Below, piece by piece: positions 8,544 through 16,979 of a stretch of 64,000 nucleotides of DNA. Below the pieces are notes generated by a model. That model was not told where the DNA came from, did not search any database, and worked only from the letters and a program-made list of their open reading frames with translations. The stretch's first letter is position 1. Each line of letters starts with the position of its first letter. The stretch is from JAAYJS01 sp964346185 (GTDB lineage: Bacteria; Bacillota; Clostridia; Eubacteriales; Eubacteriaceae): positions 1 to 64,000 of the forward strand of contig CAYFTR010000004.1 of NCBI GenBank assembly GCA_964346185.1, given 5' to 3'. Position numbers and translations under genes: made by a program.

Positions 8544-9818
8544 ATGTTTGTCGATCAGGCAAAAATTTTTGTAAAAGCCGGAGACGGTGGGCACGGCGGC
8601 ATGAGTTTTCGAAGAGAAAAGTACGTGCCTAACGGTGGTCCCGACGGCGGAAACGGCGGTCGAGGCGGCAATATTATTATAGAAGCCGATAAAGATTTAA
8701 GAACATTGCTGGCTTTTAAGTATAAAAGAAAATATAAAGGCGAAAACGGACAAAACGGATCCGGTGGACGTTGTACCGGTCGTTCCGGGAAAGATCTCAT
8801 CATAAAAGTACCGGTAGGAACCATAATAAAAAACCAAAAAAACGAACGTATTATCTTTGATTTAAAAGAAGATGGTCAGCAATTTTTAGTGGCTGAAGGC
8901 GGCCGAGGCGGTCAAGGTAACATGAACTATGCGACAGCCACCAGACAAGCCCCCAGGTTTGCCCAGGGTGGTATGAAAGGTCAGGAAAAGGCACTGATTT
9001 TAGAATTAAAAATGCTGGCGGATGTGGGTTTGTTGGGATTTCCCAATGTTGGCAAATCAACACTGTTATCCGTAGCCACTGCGGCAAAGCCTAAAATTGC
9101 CAATTATCATTTTACCACCCTCGAACCGAATTTAGGTGTGGTAGCTTATAAAGATTACGATACCTTTATTATGGCGGACATTCCGGGCATAATTGAAGGT
9201 GCCCACCAAGGTGCGGGATTGGGGTATCAGTTTTTAAGGCATATCGAACGCACAAAATTACTCATTCATCTTCTGGACGCTTCCGGGTTGGAAGGCAGAG
9301 ATCCGAAAAAAGATTTCGATACGATTAACCGGGAGCTGATTGCTTACAATGAACGCTTGGCGTCAAGGGTTCAAATTGTAGCACTGAATAAAATAGACTT
9401 GTGTGACGCCAAACATCTTGAAGAATTAAAAGCTTACTTTGAAGAGAAAGGGTACGAAGTCTTTCCAATTTCAGCGGCAACCGGCGAAGGGTTGCAAGTT
9501 TTAATATCAAGAACACTTACCTTACTTAAAGAAATTGGCGATGTCCAACCTATCTTTGATATAGAACCGGAAGAACCGGATGAAGCTATCGACAAAGATC
9601 AAATCATAGAAGTATACCGTGAAGAAGGTAAATACTACGTCACGGGGGATTTCATCGAAAGGCTGTTATTATCCGTTAACTTTGATGATTACGACTCTGT
9701 CGGTTATTTCCAAAGAATGCTTAAAGACAAAGGTGTCTTTAAAAAATTAGAAAAGCTGGGTGTACAGGACGGCGACATCGTCTCACTGAACGAATTTGAA
9801 TTTGAATATTTCCGATAG
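8544..9818 (+). CDS. obg: GTPase Obg/CgtA
   Basis: Essential ribosome-associated GTPase acting in 50S assembly and stress control. The 424-residue protein has the glycine-rich Obg fold (GDGGHGGMSFRREKYVP, GGPDGGNGGRGG), then a G domain with GFPNVGKS and DIPGIIEGA, and a C-terminal OCT domain of about 80 residues. AGGAGG at 8529-8534 selects ATG 8544. A longer in-frame start at 8487 would run through the terminator palindrome and is unlikely. Confidence 0.97.
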   Translation: MFVDQAKIFVKAGDGGHGGMSFRREKYVPNGGPDGGNGGRGGNIIIEADKDLRTLLAFKYKRKYKGENGQNGSGGRCTGRSGKDLIIKVPVGTIIKNQKNERIIFDLKEDGQQFLVAEGGRGGQGNMNYATATRQAPRFAQGGMKGQEKALILELKMLADVGLLGFPNVGKSTLLSVATAAKPKIANYHFTTLEPNLGVVAYKDYDTFIMADIPGIIEGAHQGAGLGYQFLRHIERTKLLIHLLDASGLEGRDPKKDFDTINRELIAYNERLASRVQIVALNKIDLCDAKHLEELKAYFEEKGYEVFPISAATGEGLQVLISRTLTLLKEIGDVQPIFDIEPEEPDEAIDKDQIIEVYREEGKYYVTGDFIERLLLSVNFDDYDSVGYFQRMLKDKGVFKKLEKLGVQDGDIVSLNEFEFEYFR

Positions 9819-9880
9819 GAATTAAAAATGAAAATTAATTGAAAGAAGTTTTAAATTTTTGTGAAGAATTTTAAAAACTA

Positions 9881-9926
9881 TTGACAAAATAGAAAGGATG
9901 TACTGTTGTATTAATCAAACAGTACA
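9881..9926 (+). promoter_or_regulatory. -35-like hexamer and inverted repeat ahead of yhbY
   Basis: TTGACA stands at 9881-9886, but no good -10 follows at 16-18 bases. In that place is a perfect nine-base inverted repeat, TGTACTGTT (9899-9907) and AACAGTACA (9918-9926), around ten bases. It may be an operator or a leader hairpin. No Shine-Dalgarno sequence is visible between it and the ATG at 9943. Confidence 0.45.
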
Positions 9927-9942
9927 GTAATACAAAATAAAA

Positions 9943-10239
9943 ATGTTAAAGAGTTATCAACGAAACCATTTAAGAAAACTTGCTCATCCGTTAACGAGCA
10001 TTATTTATATCGGAAAAGACGGCATTAATTATGAAGTGGTTGTCCAAACAAAAGACGCCTTAAAAGCAAGAGAATTAATTAAGGGTAAGGTGCAGCAGAA
10101 TGCACCCCTTACAGCTGAAGAAGCCGCCCGGATACTGGGAGAAGAAACAAAGGCGGAAGTTGTACACACCATGGGCAATACCTTTGTTTTATTTAAAAGA
10201 AATCCGCAAAATCCTAAAGTGGAAATTCCGAAGAGATGA
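9943..10239 (+). CDS. yhbY: YhbY/YqeI family RNA-binding protein (CRM domain)
   Basis: Small protein of 98 residues linked to 50S subunit assembly, consisting of one CRS1/YhbY (CRM) domain. It shows the family pattern RNHLRKLAHPL, the GKDGIN loop (as GxxG) and the closing GNTFVLFKR. It heads the yhbY-nadD-yqeK-rsfS unit and overlaps nadD by four bases. The start fits family members, although no ribosome binding site is seen upstream. Confidence 0.92.
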   Translation: MLKSYQRNHLRKLAHPLTSIIYIGKDGINYEVVVQTKDALKARELIKGKVQQNAPLTAEEAARILGEETKAEVVHTMGNTFVLFKRNPQNPKVEIPKR

Positions 10240-10847
10240 AACAAATCGGATTGTTCGGCGGCAGCTTTAATCCTATACATATCGGACATTTGTGGATTGC
10301 GGAATCTACAAGAGATGCCTTTCATTTGGATAAAGTGATTTATATTCCCGCCGGTAAAAACCCTTACAAATCCTATGAGACGGAGGACGAACGCTACCAC
10401 CGTTATAAAATGGTTCAGTTGGCAATTGGCTCCAATCCTCACTTTGATATTTCCGACATCGAAATCAACAAAAAAGGGACAACTTACACTATTGATACGA
10501 TTCATCACTTTAAGAAAAAATTTCCGGACAGTCAATTATATTTCATTACGGGGTCGGATTTGATGTTTCAAATAAATTTGTGGAAAGAAGCGCAAACCTT
10601 AATGGAGTCCATCGAAATTGTAACGGCAGTGCGACCGGGTTATGCGGATAAGGAGCTGGAGCTGCAAATTGATTTCTTAACCAGAAATTATCAAGCAAAA
10701 ATTCATCTCTTTCATACGCCGGAATTGGACATTTCTTCTTCGGAAATTCGCAACCGAATCTCTAAAGGCATGACCAATCGTTACTTGTTGCCGGAAAAAG
10801 TGGAAGCCTATATTGCTGAAAATCGATTATATCATCAAAAATTATGA
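10236..10847 (+). CDS. nadD: Nicotinate-nucleotide adenylyltransferase
   Basis: Cytosolic enzyme of NAD synthesis that joins ATP and nicotinate mononucleotide to give deamido-NAD. It is 203 residues long. The nucleotidyl-transferase signature GGSFNPIHIGH (residues 8-18) and the C-terminal SSSEIRNRI (ISSTxIR motif) are present. It overlaps yhbY by ATGA and ends four bases into yqeK, so the genes are tightly coupled. Confidence 0.95.
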   Translation: MKQIGLFGGSFNPIHIGHLWIAESTRDAFHLDKVIYIPAGKNPYKSYETEDERYHRYKMVQLAIGSNPHFDISDIEINKKGTTYTIDTIHHFKKKFPDSQLYFITGSDLMFQINLWKEAQTLMESIEIVTAVRPGYADKELELQIDFLTRNYQAKIHLFHTPELDISSSEIRNRISKGMTNRYLLPEKVEAYIAENRLYHQKL

Positions 10848-11428
10848 AAAAAAAATACGCACATATTATTGAAGATTTAAAAACCGTACAGCAACCGAAG
10901 CGTTTTAAACATATCATAAATGTTGCCGAGGCTGCAAAACAATTGGCAAAAAGATACGGTGCCGACGAGGAAAGTGCTTACCTTGCAGGTTTGTTACACG
11001 ACGTAGCCAAACCTTATGACGCAGCGACAATGCTCAAAAAAGCCGAAGCCTACGGCATTAACATCGACCCGATTTATAAAGCGGATCCGCAATTACTGCA
11101 CGGATTGGTCGGTGCGACGGTTGCAAAAGAACATTACGGTATTGAAGACCGGGACATTTTAAATGCCGTAGCCAATCATACCACGGGACGAGTCGGTATG
11201 AGTCGGCTGGAGAAAATTGTTTATCTGGCGGATTATATCGAAGTATCCAGAGATTTCCCCGGGGTGGATAGGTTAAGGGAGCTGGCTTTTAAAGATTTGG
11301 ATCAAGCCGTTATTATGGCAATCGAACACACGTTGTTTCATTTATTGGAGAGTCATAAGCTCATTCATACGACCACTGTGGCAGCACGAAACGATTTAAT
11401 ACAAAAAAGTAAAACAGAAAATAATTAA
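10844..11428 (+). CDS. yqeK: YqeK-type HD-domain bis(5'-nucleosyl)-tetraphosphatase
   Basis: HD-superfamily hydrolase; YqeK homologues split Ap4A symmetrically to ADP. The 194-residue protein has the metal-binding His at RFKHIINV, the HD pair in AGLLHDVAKP, and further histidines in LLHGLVGA and ANHTTGR. This is the family set. The gene sits between nadD and rsfS, as in many Firmicutes, with an ATGA overlap with nadD. Confidence 0.92.
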   Translation: MKKKYAHIIEDLKTVQQPKRFKHIINVAEAAKQLAKRYGADEESAYLAGLLHDVAKPYDAATMLKKAEAYGINIDPIYKADPQLLHGLVGATVAKEHYGIEDRDILNAVANHTTGRVGMSRLEKIVYLADYIEVSRDFPGVDRLRELAFKDLDQAVIMAIEHTLFHLLESHKLIHTTTVAARNDLIQKSKTENN

Positions 11429-11441
11429 TAAAAGGATCATT

Positions 11442-11777
11442 ATGAATATAAAGGAAATAAAAAACCGAATAGTAGAATGGATAGATGCAAAAGGCGGCGT
11501 AGATATCGACGTGGTGGATATGAAAGGCAAGTCCTTATTGGCGGATTACTTTATCATAGCCAGTGCCTCCAATGAAAGGCAAGTAAAGGCCATCTCCGAC
11601 TATATTCAAACGGAAGCGGAAAAATTGCAGATGCGTCCCAAGGGTATCGAAGGAGAAAGAAGCGCACGGTGGATTTTATTGGATTATTACGATATTGTTG
11701 TGCACATTTTTCATAAAGAAGAAAGAGCATTTTATAATATCGAACGCTTATGGAAGGAAGGGGCACGTCCCGAATAA
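11442..11777 (+). CDS. rsfS: Ribosomal silencing factor RsfS
   Basis: Binds L14 and blocks subunit joining, lowering translation when nutrients are short. It is 111 residues long with the DUF143/Iojap features KGKSLLADYFIIASASNERQV and ARWILLDYYDIVVHIF. It is preceded by AAAGGA and lies fourteen bases after yqeK. Its 3' end is directly followed by the MacB-type ATPase gene, two bases away, so the two operons may be joined. Confidence 0.95.
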   Translation: MNIKEIKNRIVEWIDAKGGVDIDVVDMKGKSLLADYFIIASASNERQVKAISDYIQTEAEKLQMRPKGIEGERSARWILLDYYDIVVHIFHKEERAFYNIERLWKEGARPE

Positions 11778-11779
11778 CA

Positions 11780-12466
11780 ATGGACTCAAAATTAATGATT
11801 GAAACGATTAATCTCAAAAAAAGTTTTAAACTCGGAAAAAAAGAAATTCCGATCTTAAAAGGAATAGACCTGAAAGTCAAAGAAGGCGAAATGATTGCCT
11901 TATTGGGTCCTTCCGGTTGCGGAAAATCAACTTTTCTCAATATTTTGGGCGGCTTGTTGCCGCCGACCTCCGGTGAGGTATATATCGGCGGTGAGCCGAT
12001 TCATCAAATGAACGAAAATCAGCTATGCCTTTTCAGAAGAAAAAAACTGGGGTTTGTGTTTCAATCATATAATTTAATTCCGACCATGACCGCCTTGGAA
12101 AATGTCGCTTTAACCTTAACCTTTTCCGGTGTAAAGAAAAAAGAACGGGAAGAGCGGGCGGAAGAAGCTCTGGCGTCAGTCGGACTGGGCAACAGAATAC
12201 ATCACAAACCTCAAGAAATGTCCGGGGGGCAACAACAAAGGGTCAGCATAGCGAGAGCTTTGATCAACAACCCCGATTTGATACTGGCAGATGAGCCGAC
12301 AGGTAATTTGGATACAAAAACAAGTACGGATATTATGAACATCATTGAAGATCTTTCTAATACCGGCTCAAAAACTTTTGTTATTGTCACCCATGACCCC
12401 GAATCCGCAGCGTATTGCTCCAAAACCATACATATGCGTGACGGTGTCATTGAAAATATATCTTAA
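11780..12466 (+). CDS. MacB/LolD-type ABC transporter ATP-binding protein
   Basis: ATPase of a mechanotransmission-type ABC system. The 228-residue protein has Walker A (GPSGCGKS), a Q-loop (FVFQSYNLIPTMTALENV), the signature MSGGQQQRVSIARAL, Walker B (LILADEPTGNLD) and a His switch (IVTHDPE). This is the MacB/LolD/FtsE subgroup. The ATG at 11780 has no close ribosome binding site; the in-frame ATG at 11795 is an alternative. It is expected to pair with the FtsX-like permease at 13341. Confidence 0.9.
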   Translation: MDSKLMIETINLKKSFKLGKKEIPILKGIDLKVKEGEMIALLGPSGCGKSTFLNILGGLLPPTSGEVYIGGEPIHQMNENQLCLFRRKKLGFVFQSYNLIPTMTALENVALTLTFSGVKKKEREERAEEALASVGLGNRIHHKPQEMSGGQQQRVSIARALINNPDLILADEPTGNLDTKTSTDIMNIIEDLSNTGSKTFVIVTHDPESAAYCSKTIHMRDGVIENIS

Positions 12467-12490
12467 ACTACACGAGCAGACGGAGGATTT

Positions 12491-13333
12491 ATGAAAAAAA
12501 TAATAAGTATCGTGGTTGTTATTCTATTGGTTTTTATGGCGACACCGGTTATGGCGGCACCGGATTACCCCTTACTTTTAATCAGTGAAGTTCGGTTTAA
12601 TACGGAATCCGTAACACCGGGCTCCAACTATACGATGAGTGTTGTTGTCGTCAATCACGGAAACTACAATGCCTACAATACAACCATCGACGTTAAGAGC
12701 TTATCGGGTGCACAGGATTTAGGCGTGTTTTCGATGACCGGATCCGGAAACCATTTTTATCTCGGACGGATAAATGCCGGTGGAACGGAAGTTATTGATA
12801 TTCCCATGATGGTGGCTCCCAATGCAGAAGCCAAAAACTACAATCTGAATTTGGAAATACGTTGTGTAGACGGTAACGACCAACAATATAAGTTTCCGGA
12901 AACTGTCGGTATCGCGGTTAATGAAAGCAACTCCATGTCTTTGATTGCATTGGATAAACTCGTACTGAATAACGGGGAAGCCGGAGATAATTTAAAAATT
13001 GAAATATCTAATTTCGGAAGCAATGCCGTACGGGGTGTTCATTTAAAACTCAGCAGCGACAACCCGGAAGTGGAAATTTCCAACACCGAAGAATACTACG
13101 GAACCTACGAAAAAAACAACACGGACACCTTTGTCACCTCGGTCAATGCGACCGCACCGGGCGACTATAAGCTTAAAGCAACCTTAAACTATGTTGACTC
13201 TTATAATAACCAACGCTCCATCGAAAAAGAGATTGAGGTTCAAGCGGAAAATGTCAGTGATGTAAATGTGGAAGAATCGACCGAAACGAACCCCGTTATC
13301 AAATTTATCAAAGCATTATTCGGCATAGCGTAG
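12491..13333 (+). CDS. Secreted beta-rich protein (NEW3/CARDB-like) of a MacB-type locus
   Basis: Exported protein of 280 residues. It has a Sec signal peptide (KK, then IISIVVVILLVFMATPVMA, about residues 4-22) and two immunoglobulin-like beta segments (about 30-140 and 150-255) resembling NEW3 or CARDB folds. The tail (NPVIKFIKALFGIA) is short and amphipathic and may touch the membrane. There is no Cys lipobox. It lies between the ATPase and permease genes with eight bases to the permease, so it is probably the extracellular partner in place of a MacA-like adaptor. Its ligand is unknown. Confidence 0.72.
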   Translation: MKKIISIVVVILLVFMATPVMAAPDYPLLLISEVRFNTESVTPGSNYTMSVVVVNHGNYNAYNTTIDVKSLSGAQDLGVFSMTGSGNHFYLGRINAGGTEVIDIPMMVAPNAEAKNYNLNLEIRCVDGNDQQYKFPETVGIAVNESNSMSLIALDKLVLNNGEAGDNLKIEISNFGSNAVRGVHLKLSSDNPEVEISNTEEYYGTYEKNNTDTFVTSVNATAPGDYKLKATLNYVDSYNNQRSIEKEIEVQAENVSDVNVEESTETNPVIKFIKALFGIA

Positions 13334-13340
13334 GTCAATT

Positions 13341-14954
13341 ATGGATAAAAAAGAACTTGTGATGTTGTCGTGGGAAAACTTATGGCGCATGAAGTTTCGA
13401 ACAATCCTGACAGTTATCGGAGTGGTCATCGGTACGGCGGCAATCGTTATTATGATATCTATCGGAAACGGTGCACAAGAAAGTATTACGGGGCAGTTAA
13501 CCAACTCGCCCTCGGTGACAACCCTTACCGTATTGTCTCCCGGACAGATGGAATCCATGGTGGGTATGAGCAGCGGACGCGAAAAGAAAAAAATCACCGA
13601 CACCACCATATCGGAAATATCTCAAATTGAACATGTATCCGCGGTGACCCCGGTTATATCCGGCGGTGGGGGTGAGTTTACTCATAAAAGAGAAAACTAT
13701 TCCGTATCCATGGTTGGCATCGATTATAAATACATCGAAAACATGCGCTATCAACTGGAAGGCGGTCGATTGCCTCACAAAAGCGAAGATAACGCCGTGT
13801 TGCTCGGATCTTCCATTTTTTCCAAATTTGAAATCGGCGAAAACGGTATGGGCACCATCGTAAAAGGGGATATCAACCCGAAGGATTTGATCGGAAAAAA
13901 CATTACGATGACGGTTCAACGAACAGCGGAGGAGGGCTCTAATCAACCGGCGACGTCAACGACATCGCAGACGACCGATCAAACGACAAATAAGCCCCCC
14001 GAAACACCGGATACGAATGTATCGGAACAATCGCCCGCCGAGGAGGAAGTACTTGTTATTACACCGACGGAGGGTGATGCACTCAACCCTATTACCCAAG
14101 ACAGCGATGTGCGGACACCGACAACGGATAACGAAACATCAGCAACCGAAGAAACGACACAACCGCCCCAAAACATAAAAACACCTCAACCACCTCAAGT
14201 CGGGGATAATAAACAACCACCCAAGTCGGGTAACGGAGCAGGGGAGGAACCCAAAATGGAAAGTCTTCCCGTAAAGGCCCGTGTTGTGGGTGTCATCAGC
14301 CCTACCGGAGACCAGGAAGATAGTGCTGTCGTTATGAGCATGAGCAAGGCGGAAGAAATCTTTAACTGGCAAATGAGAAAAGAAGTAACCGGTGCCAAGA
14401 AAGAATACGAGACTTTAAAGGTAATTGTCGACGATACCGAAAATGTGGAGATTGTATCACAAAGGATCAAAGAAATGGGCTTTCAGGTATTGTCTTTAAA
14501 AGCAATGCTTAATTCCTTAAATTCCGTATTTAAAATTTTGCAACTTATTCTTGGCGGTATCGGCGGTGTTGCCTTATTGGTGGCCAGTATCGGTATTGTT
14601 AATACCATGACTATGTCCATCTATGAGCGTACCAGAGAAATCGGTATTATGAAGGTAATCGGTGCTTCCGTCAGTGATATTAAACAAATGTTTATTGTCG
14701 AATCGACCATTATCGGTTGTATCGGCGGATTGGCCGGCATCTTGTTTTCCTATCTGACATCGGGGCTTATTAATGTTATCGGCGGTATGGCGATGGGAGG
14801 CGGACAGGCATCGGTAGCAAAAATATCTATCATCACACCGGGACTTGCTTTGTTTGCCCTTGTGTTTTCGACGATTGTCGGTATGCTTGCAGGCTTCAGA
14901 CCGGCAGCGAAGGCGGCAAACTTAAGTGCGTTGGACGCAATCAAAACGGAATAA
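13341..14954 (+). CDS. MacB/FtsX-type ABC transporter permease with low-complexity insert
   Basis: Membrane subunit of the MacB-type system, 537 residues. One N-terminal helix (RTILTVIGVVIGTAAIVIMI) is followed by an extracellular MacB periplasmic-core-like domain. Three C-terminal helices follow, with the FtsX pattern GGVALLVASIGIVNTM and the ERTREIGIMKVIGAS coupling loop. Residues about 199-304 are an unusual Thr/Pro/Gln/Glu-rich stretch inside the outer domain, probably disordered and exposed. Without it the protein has the normal size of about 430 residues. Substrates of such systems include peptides, antibiotics and envelope components; none can be chosen here. Confidence 0.88.
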   Translation: MDKKELVMLSWENLWRMKFRTILTVIGVVIGTAAIVIMISIGNGAQESITGQLTNSPSVTTLTVLSPGQMESMVGMSSGREKKKITDTTISEISQIEHVSAVTPVISGGGGEFTHKRENYSVSMVGIDYKYIENMRYQLEGGRLPHKSEDNAVLLGSSIFSKFEIGENGMGTIVKGDINPKDLIGKNITMTVQRTAEEGSNQPATSTTSQTTDQTTNKPPETPDTNVSEQSPAEEEVLVITPTEGDALNPITQDSDVRTPTTDNETSATEETTQPPQNIKTPQPPQVGDNKQPPKSGNGAGEEPKMESLPVKARVVGVISPTGDQEDSAVVMSMSKAEEIFNWQMRKEVTGAKKEYETLKVIVDDTENVEIVSQRIKEMGFQVLSLKAMLNSLNSVFKILQLILGGIGGVALLVASIGIVNTMTMSIYERTREIGIMKVIGASVSDIKQMFIVESTIIGCIGGLAGILFSYLTSGLINVIGGMAMGGGQASVAKISIITPGLALFALVFSTIVGMLAGFRPAAKAANLSALDAIKTE

Positions 14955-14966
14955 TGAGGAGACAAA

Positions 14967-15638
14967 ATGAAAAATACAATTAATTTAATCATCAACCCCT
15001 TTCAATTTTACAGAGACTTTAAAGAAAAAGAAGAGGTAAAACTTCTTTTCCCTATTGTTATTCTGTTAATCATGGGTGTGCTGACGGTATTTGTTGGTTA
15101 CAGGACATCCATTAATATGACCATACCCGATGTTTCCGGTGCTGAAGCACCCATGAGTTCCAATATGGCATTGGTCGGTGCGGCTATCGGCGGCGTAACC
15201 GCTACTGTCGGCATGGCAATGATGTGGGTGATAAAGTCCGCCGTTTATAATTTTATTTTCAAAAAAATGGGTGGTCACGGCAATTTTAAAAGAACTTTGT
15301 ACATTACCGGAACAGCAGCAGTAACGGGTATTTTTGTATTGGTATTGTCTATAATTTTTCCGCCTAAAATCGATATGACGGCGATGCAGCAATCCTTAGA
15401 TTTGTTTTCCGTTATCAGGGACTCCTTTAACCTCTTTGTTTTATGGGAACTTTTTCTGTTAACGGTGGGCTTTGCGATCGAACACGGACTGTCTTATAAA
15501 AAAGCCGCGATACCGGTACTTATTTTTCATTTGGTATCGGTGGTGTTGTCGATTGCAATGGCCCTCGGTATGCAAGGGTTTACCTCCAACCTTGTTGGCG
15601 GTTCGGAAGGAGCGAATGCAGGCGTAACTGTCGATTAA
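14967..15638 (+). CDS. Yip1-domain membrane protein
   Basis: Integral membrane protein of 223 residues with about five hydrophobic helices. The N-terminal NPFQFYRDFKEKEEVKLLFPI is the amphipathic entry seen in bacterial Yip1 proteins. GGHGNFKRTLYITG lies in the middle. It follows the permease by twelve bases with a ribosome binding site (TGAGGAG) and is the last gene before the terminator, so it likely serves the same export system. Its function is unknown. Confidence 0.72.
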   Translation: MKNTINLIINPFQFYRDFKEKEEVKLLFPIVILLIMGVLTVFVGYRTSINMTIPDVSGAEAPMSSNMALVGAAIGGVTATVGMAMMWVIKSAVYNFIFKKMGGHGNFKRTLYITGTAAVTGIFVLVLSIIFPPKIDMTAMQQSLDLFSVIRDSFNLFVLWELFLLTVGFAIEHGLSYKKAAIPVLIFHLVSVVLSIAMALGMQGFTSNLVGGSEGANAGVTVD

Positions 15639-15655
15639 AAAATACACATTGCTTT

Positions 15656-15697
15656 AAAAAAGAGTAAAGTGTCTGACGATGCTTTACTCTTTTTTTA
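15656..15697 (+). terminator. Intrinsic terminator after the MacB-type operon
   Basis: The arms GAGTAAAG (15662-15669) and CTTTACTC (15682-15689) are extended by flanking A and T runs. They enclose a 12-base loop and lead into a run of T to 15697. It begins about 18 bases after the Yip1 gene. Confidence 0.88.
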
Positions 15698-15785
15698 TTG
15701 TGGAGTAAATGAATGCCGCACCGACAGTGTCATAAGACAGTGACGGGTAAGACGGTTTTATATTGCTTCGAGAAGAGGTATCGTA

Positions 15786-15824
15786 AAGGCGTTCCGTTAT
15801 TGGTTTTATACGGAATAACGCCTT
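15786..15824 (+). repeat. Hairpin upstream of ychF
   Basis: The arms AAGGCGTT (15786-15793) and AACGCCTT (15817-15824) form a stem that extends through CCGT/ACGG with a three-base bulge. A T-rich stretch (15831-15844) follows. It could be a second terminator or a leader structure of ychF. The region 15700-15785 also holds a GACAGTG direct repeat. Confidence 0.5.
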
Positions 15825-15890
15825 GAAAGGTTTTTAAGTTTTATGATACTATGGTCACTGAATCATAGGAAATAATATAATGAGGTAAGA

Positions 15891-16979
15891 ATGAAAATAG
15901 GTATTGTCGGCTTGCCCAATGTGGGTAAAAGCACACTTTTTAATGCTATTACAAAAGCAAAAGCCGAAATGGCAAATTATCCCTTCTGTACAATCGAGCC
16001 CAATGTCGGTATTGTTACCGTTCCGGATCCGCGTTTGGCGGTATTGGCGGACATGTATCAGCCTAAAAAAGTAACACCGACCGCCATTGAATTTGTAGAT
16101 ATTGCCGGTTTGGTAAAAGGTGCCAGTCAAGGAGAAGGTTTAGGGAATAAATTTTTGGCAAACATTCGAGAAGTCGATGCCATTGCCCATGTTATTCGTT
16201 GCTTTGATAACGAAAATGTCGTACACGTTTCCGGAAAAATTGACCCGATCGACGATATGGAAACCGTCAATACGGAGCTCTTTTTATCCGATTTGGAAAT
16301 GCTGGAACGTCGTATCGAAAAAACAAAGAAACTGGCTAAAAACGACAAATCGGAAAAAGAAAATTTAGCAACCCTGGAAAAACTCAAAGATCTTTTAGAA
16401 AAGGAACAACACCCGCGGGAGCGTGATTTCACCAAGGAACAATGGATCTATATTAAAAGTTTAACATTAATTACCGTTAAGCCGATTTTATACGTAGCAA
16501 ATGTTTCCGAAGACGATTTAACGGAAGATAACGTCTATGTACGACAATTAAAAGAAAAGCTCGGTGAAAACACGGATCATCGTGTCATTACCATTTCGGC
16601 GGAAATTGAAGAAGAAATTTCCGAATTGGAACCCGAAGAAAAGCAGGCATTTCTTTCGGAACTGGGTCTACAACATTCCGGTTTGGAAACCGTTGCGAAA
16701 TCCGCTTACGACTTATTGGGCTTAATTTCTTTTTTAACCGTCGGACCGGACGAATGCCGTGCATGGACCATTAAAAAAGGTACAAAAGCACCTCAAGCCG
16801 CCGGAAAAATTCATACGGATATAGAAAGAGGGTTTATCCGTGCGGAAATTACAAGTTACGACCAATTAATTGAAGCCGGTTCCGAACAAAAAGCAAAAGA
16901 ATTGGGTATTGTGCGTATTGAAGGGAAAGACTACGTCATGCAAGACGGAGATGTAACCTATTTCCGATTCAATGTATAA
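15891..16979 (+). CDS. ychF: Redox-regulated ATPase YchF (OLA1 family)
   Basis: TRAFAC-class P-loop protein that prefers ATP and interacts with the ribosome and stress pathways. The 362-residue length is standard. The P-loop GLPNVGKS lies at residues 7-14, the G3-like motif is DIAGLVKGAS, and the altered G4 (NVSE in place of NKxD) explains the nucleotide preference known for the family. A C-terminal TGS-like domain ends DVTYFRFNV. GAGGT precedes the ATG. It overlaps the radical SAM gene by eight bases. Confidence 0.97.
   Translation: MKIGIVGLPNVGKSTLFNAITKAKAEMANYPFCTIEPNVGIVTVPDPRLAVLADMYQPKKVTPTAIEFVDIAGLVKGASQGEGLGNKFLANIREVDAIAHVIRCFDNENVVHVSGKIDPIDDMETVNTELFLSDLEMLERRIEKTKKLAKNDKSEKENLATLEKLKDLLEKEQHPRERDFTKEQWIYIKSLTLITVKPILYVANVSEDDLTEDNVYVRQLKEKLGENTDHRVITISAEIEEEISELEPEEKQAFLSELGLQHSGLETVAKSAYDLLGLISFLTVGPDECRAWTIKKGTKAPQAAGKIHTDIERGFIRAEITSYDQLIEAGSEQKAKELGIVRIEGKDYVMQDGDVTYFRFNV

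Noticed and set aside
15876..15881. Perfect TATAAT before ychF
   Set aside because: It lies nine bases before the ATG and overlaps the region of the ribosome binding site, so it cannot act as a -10 for a normal leader.
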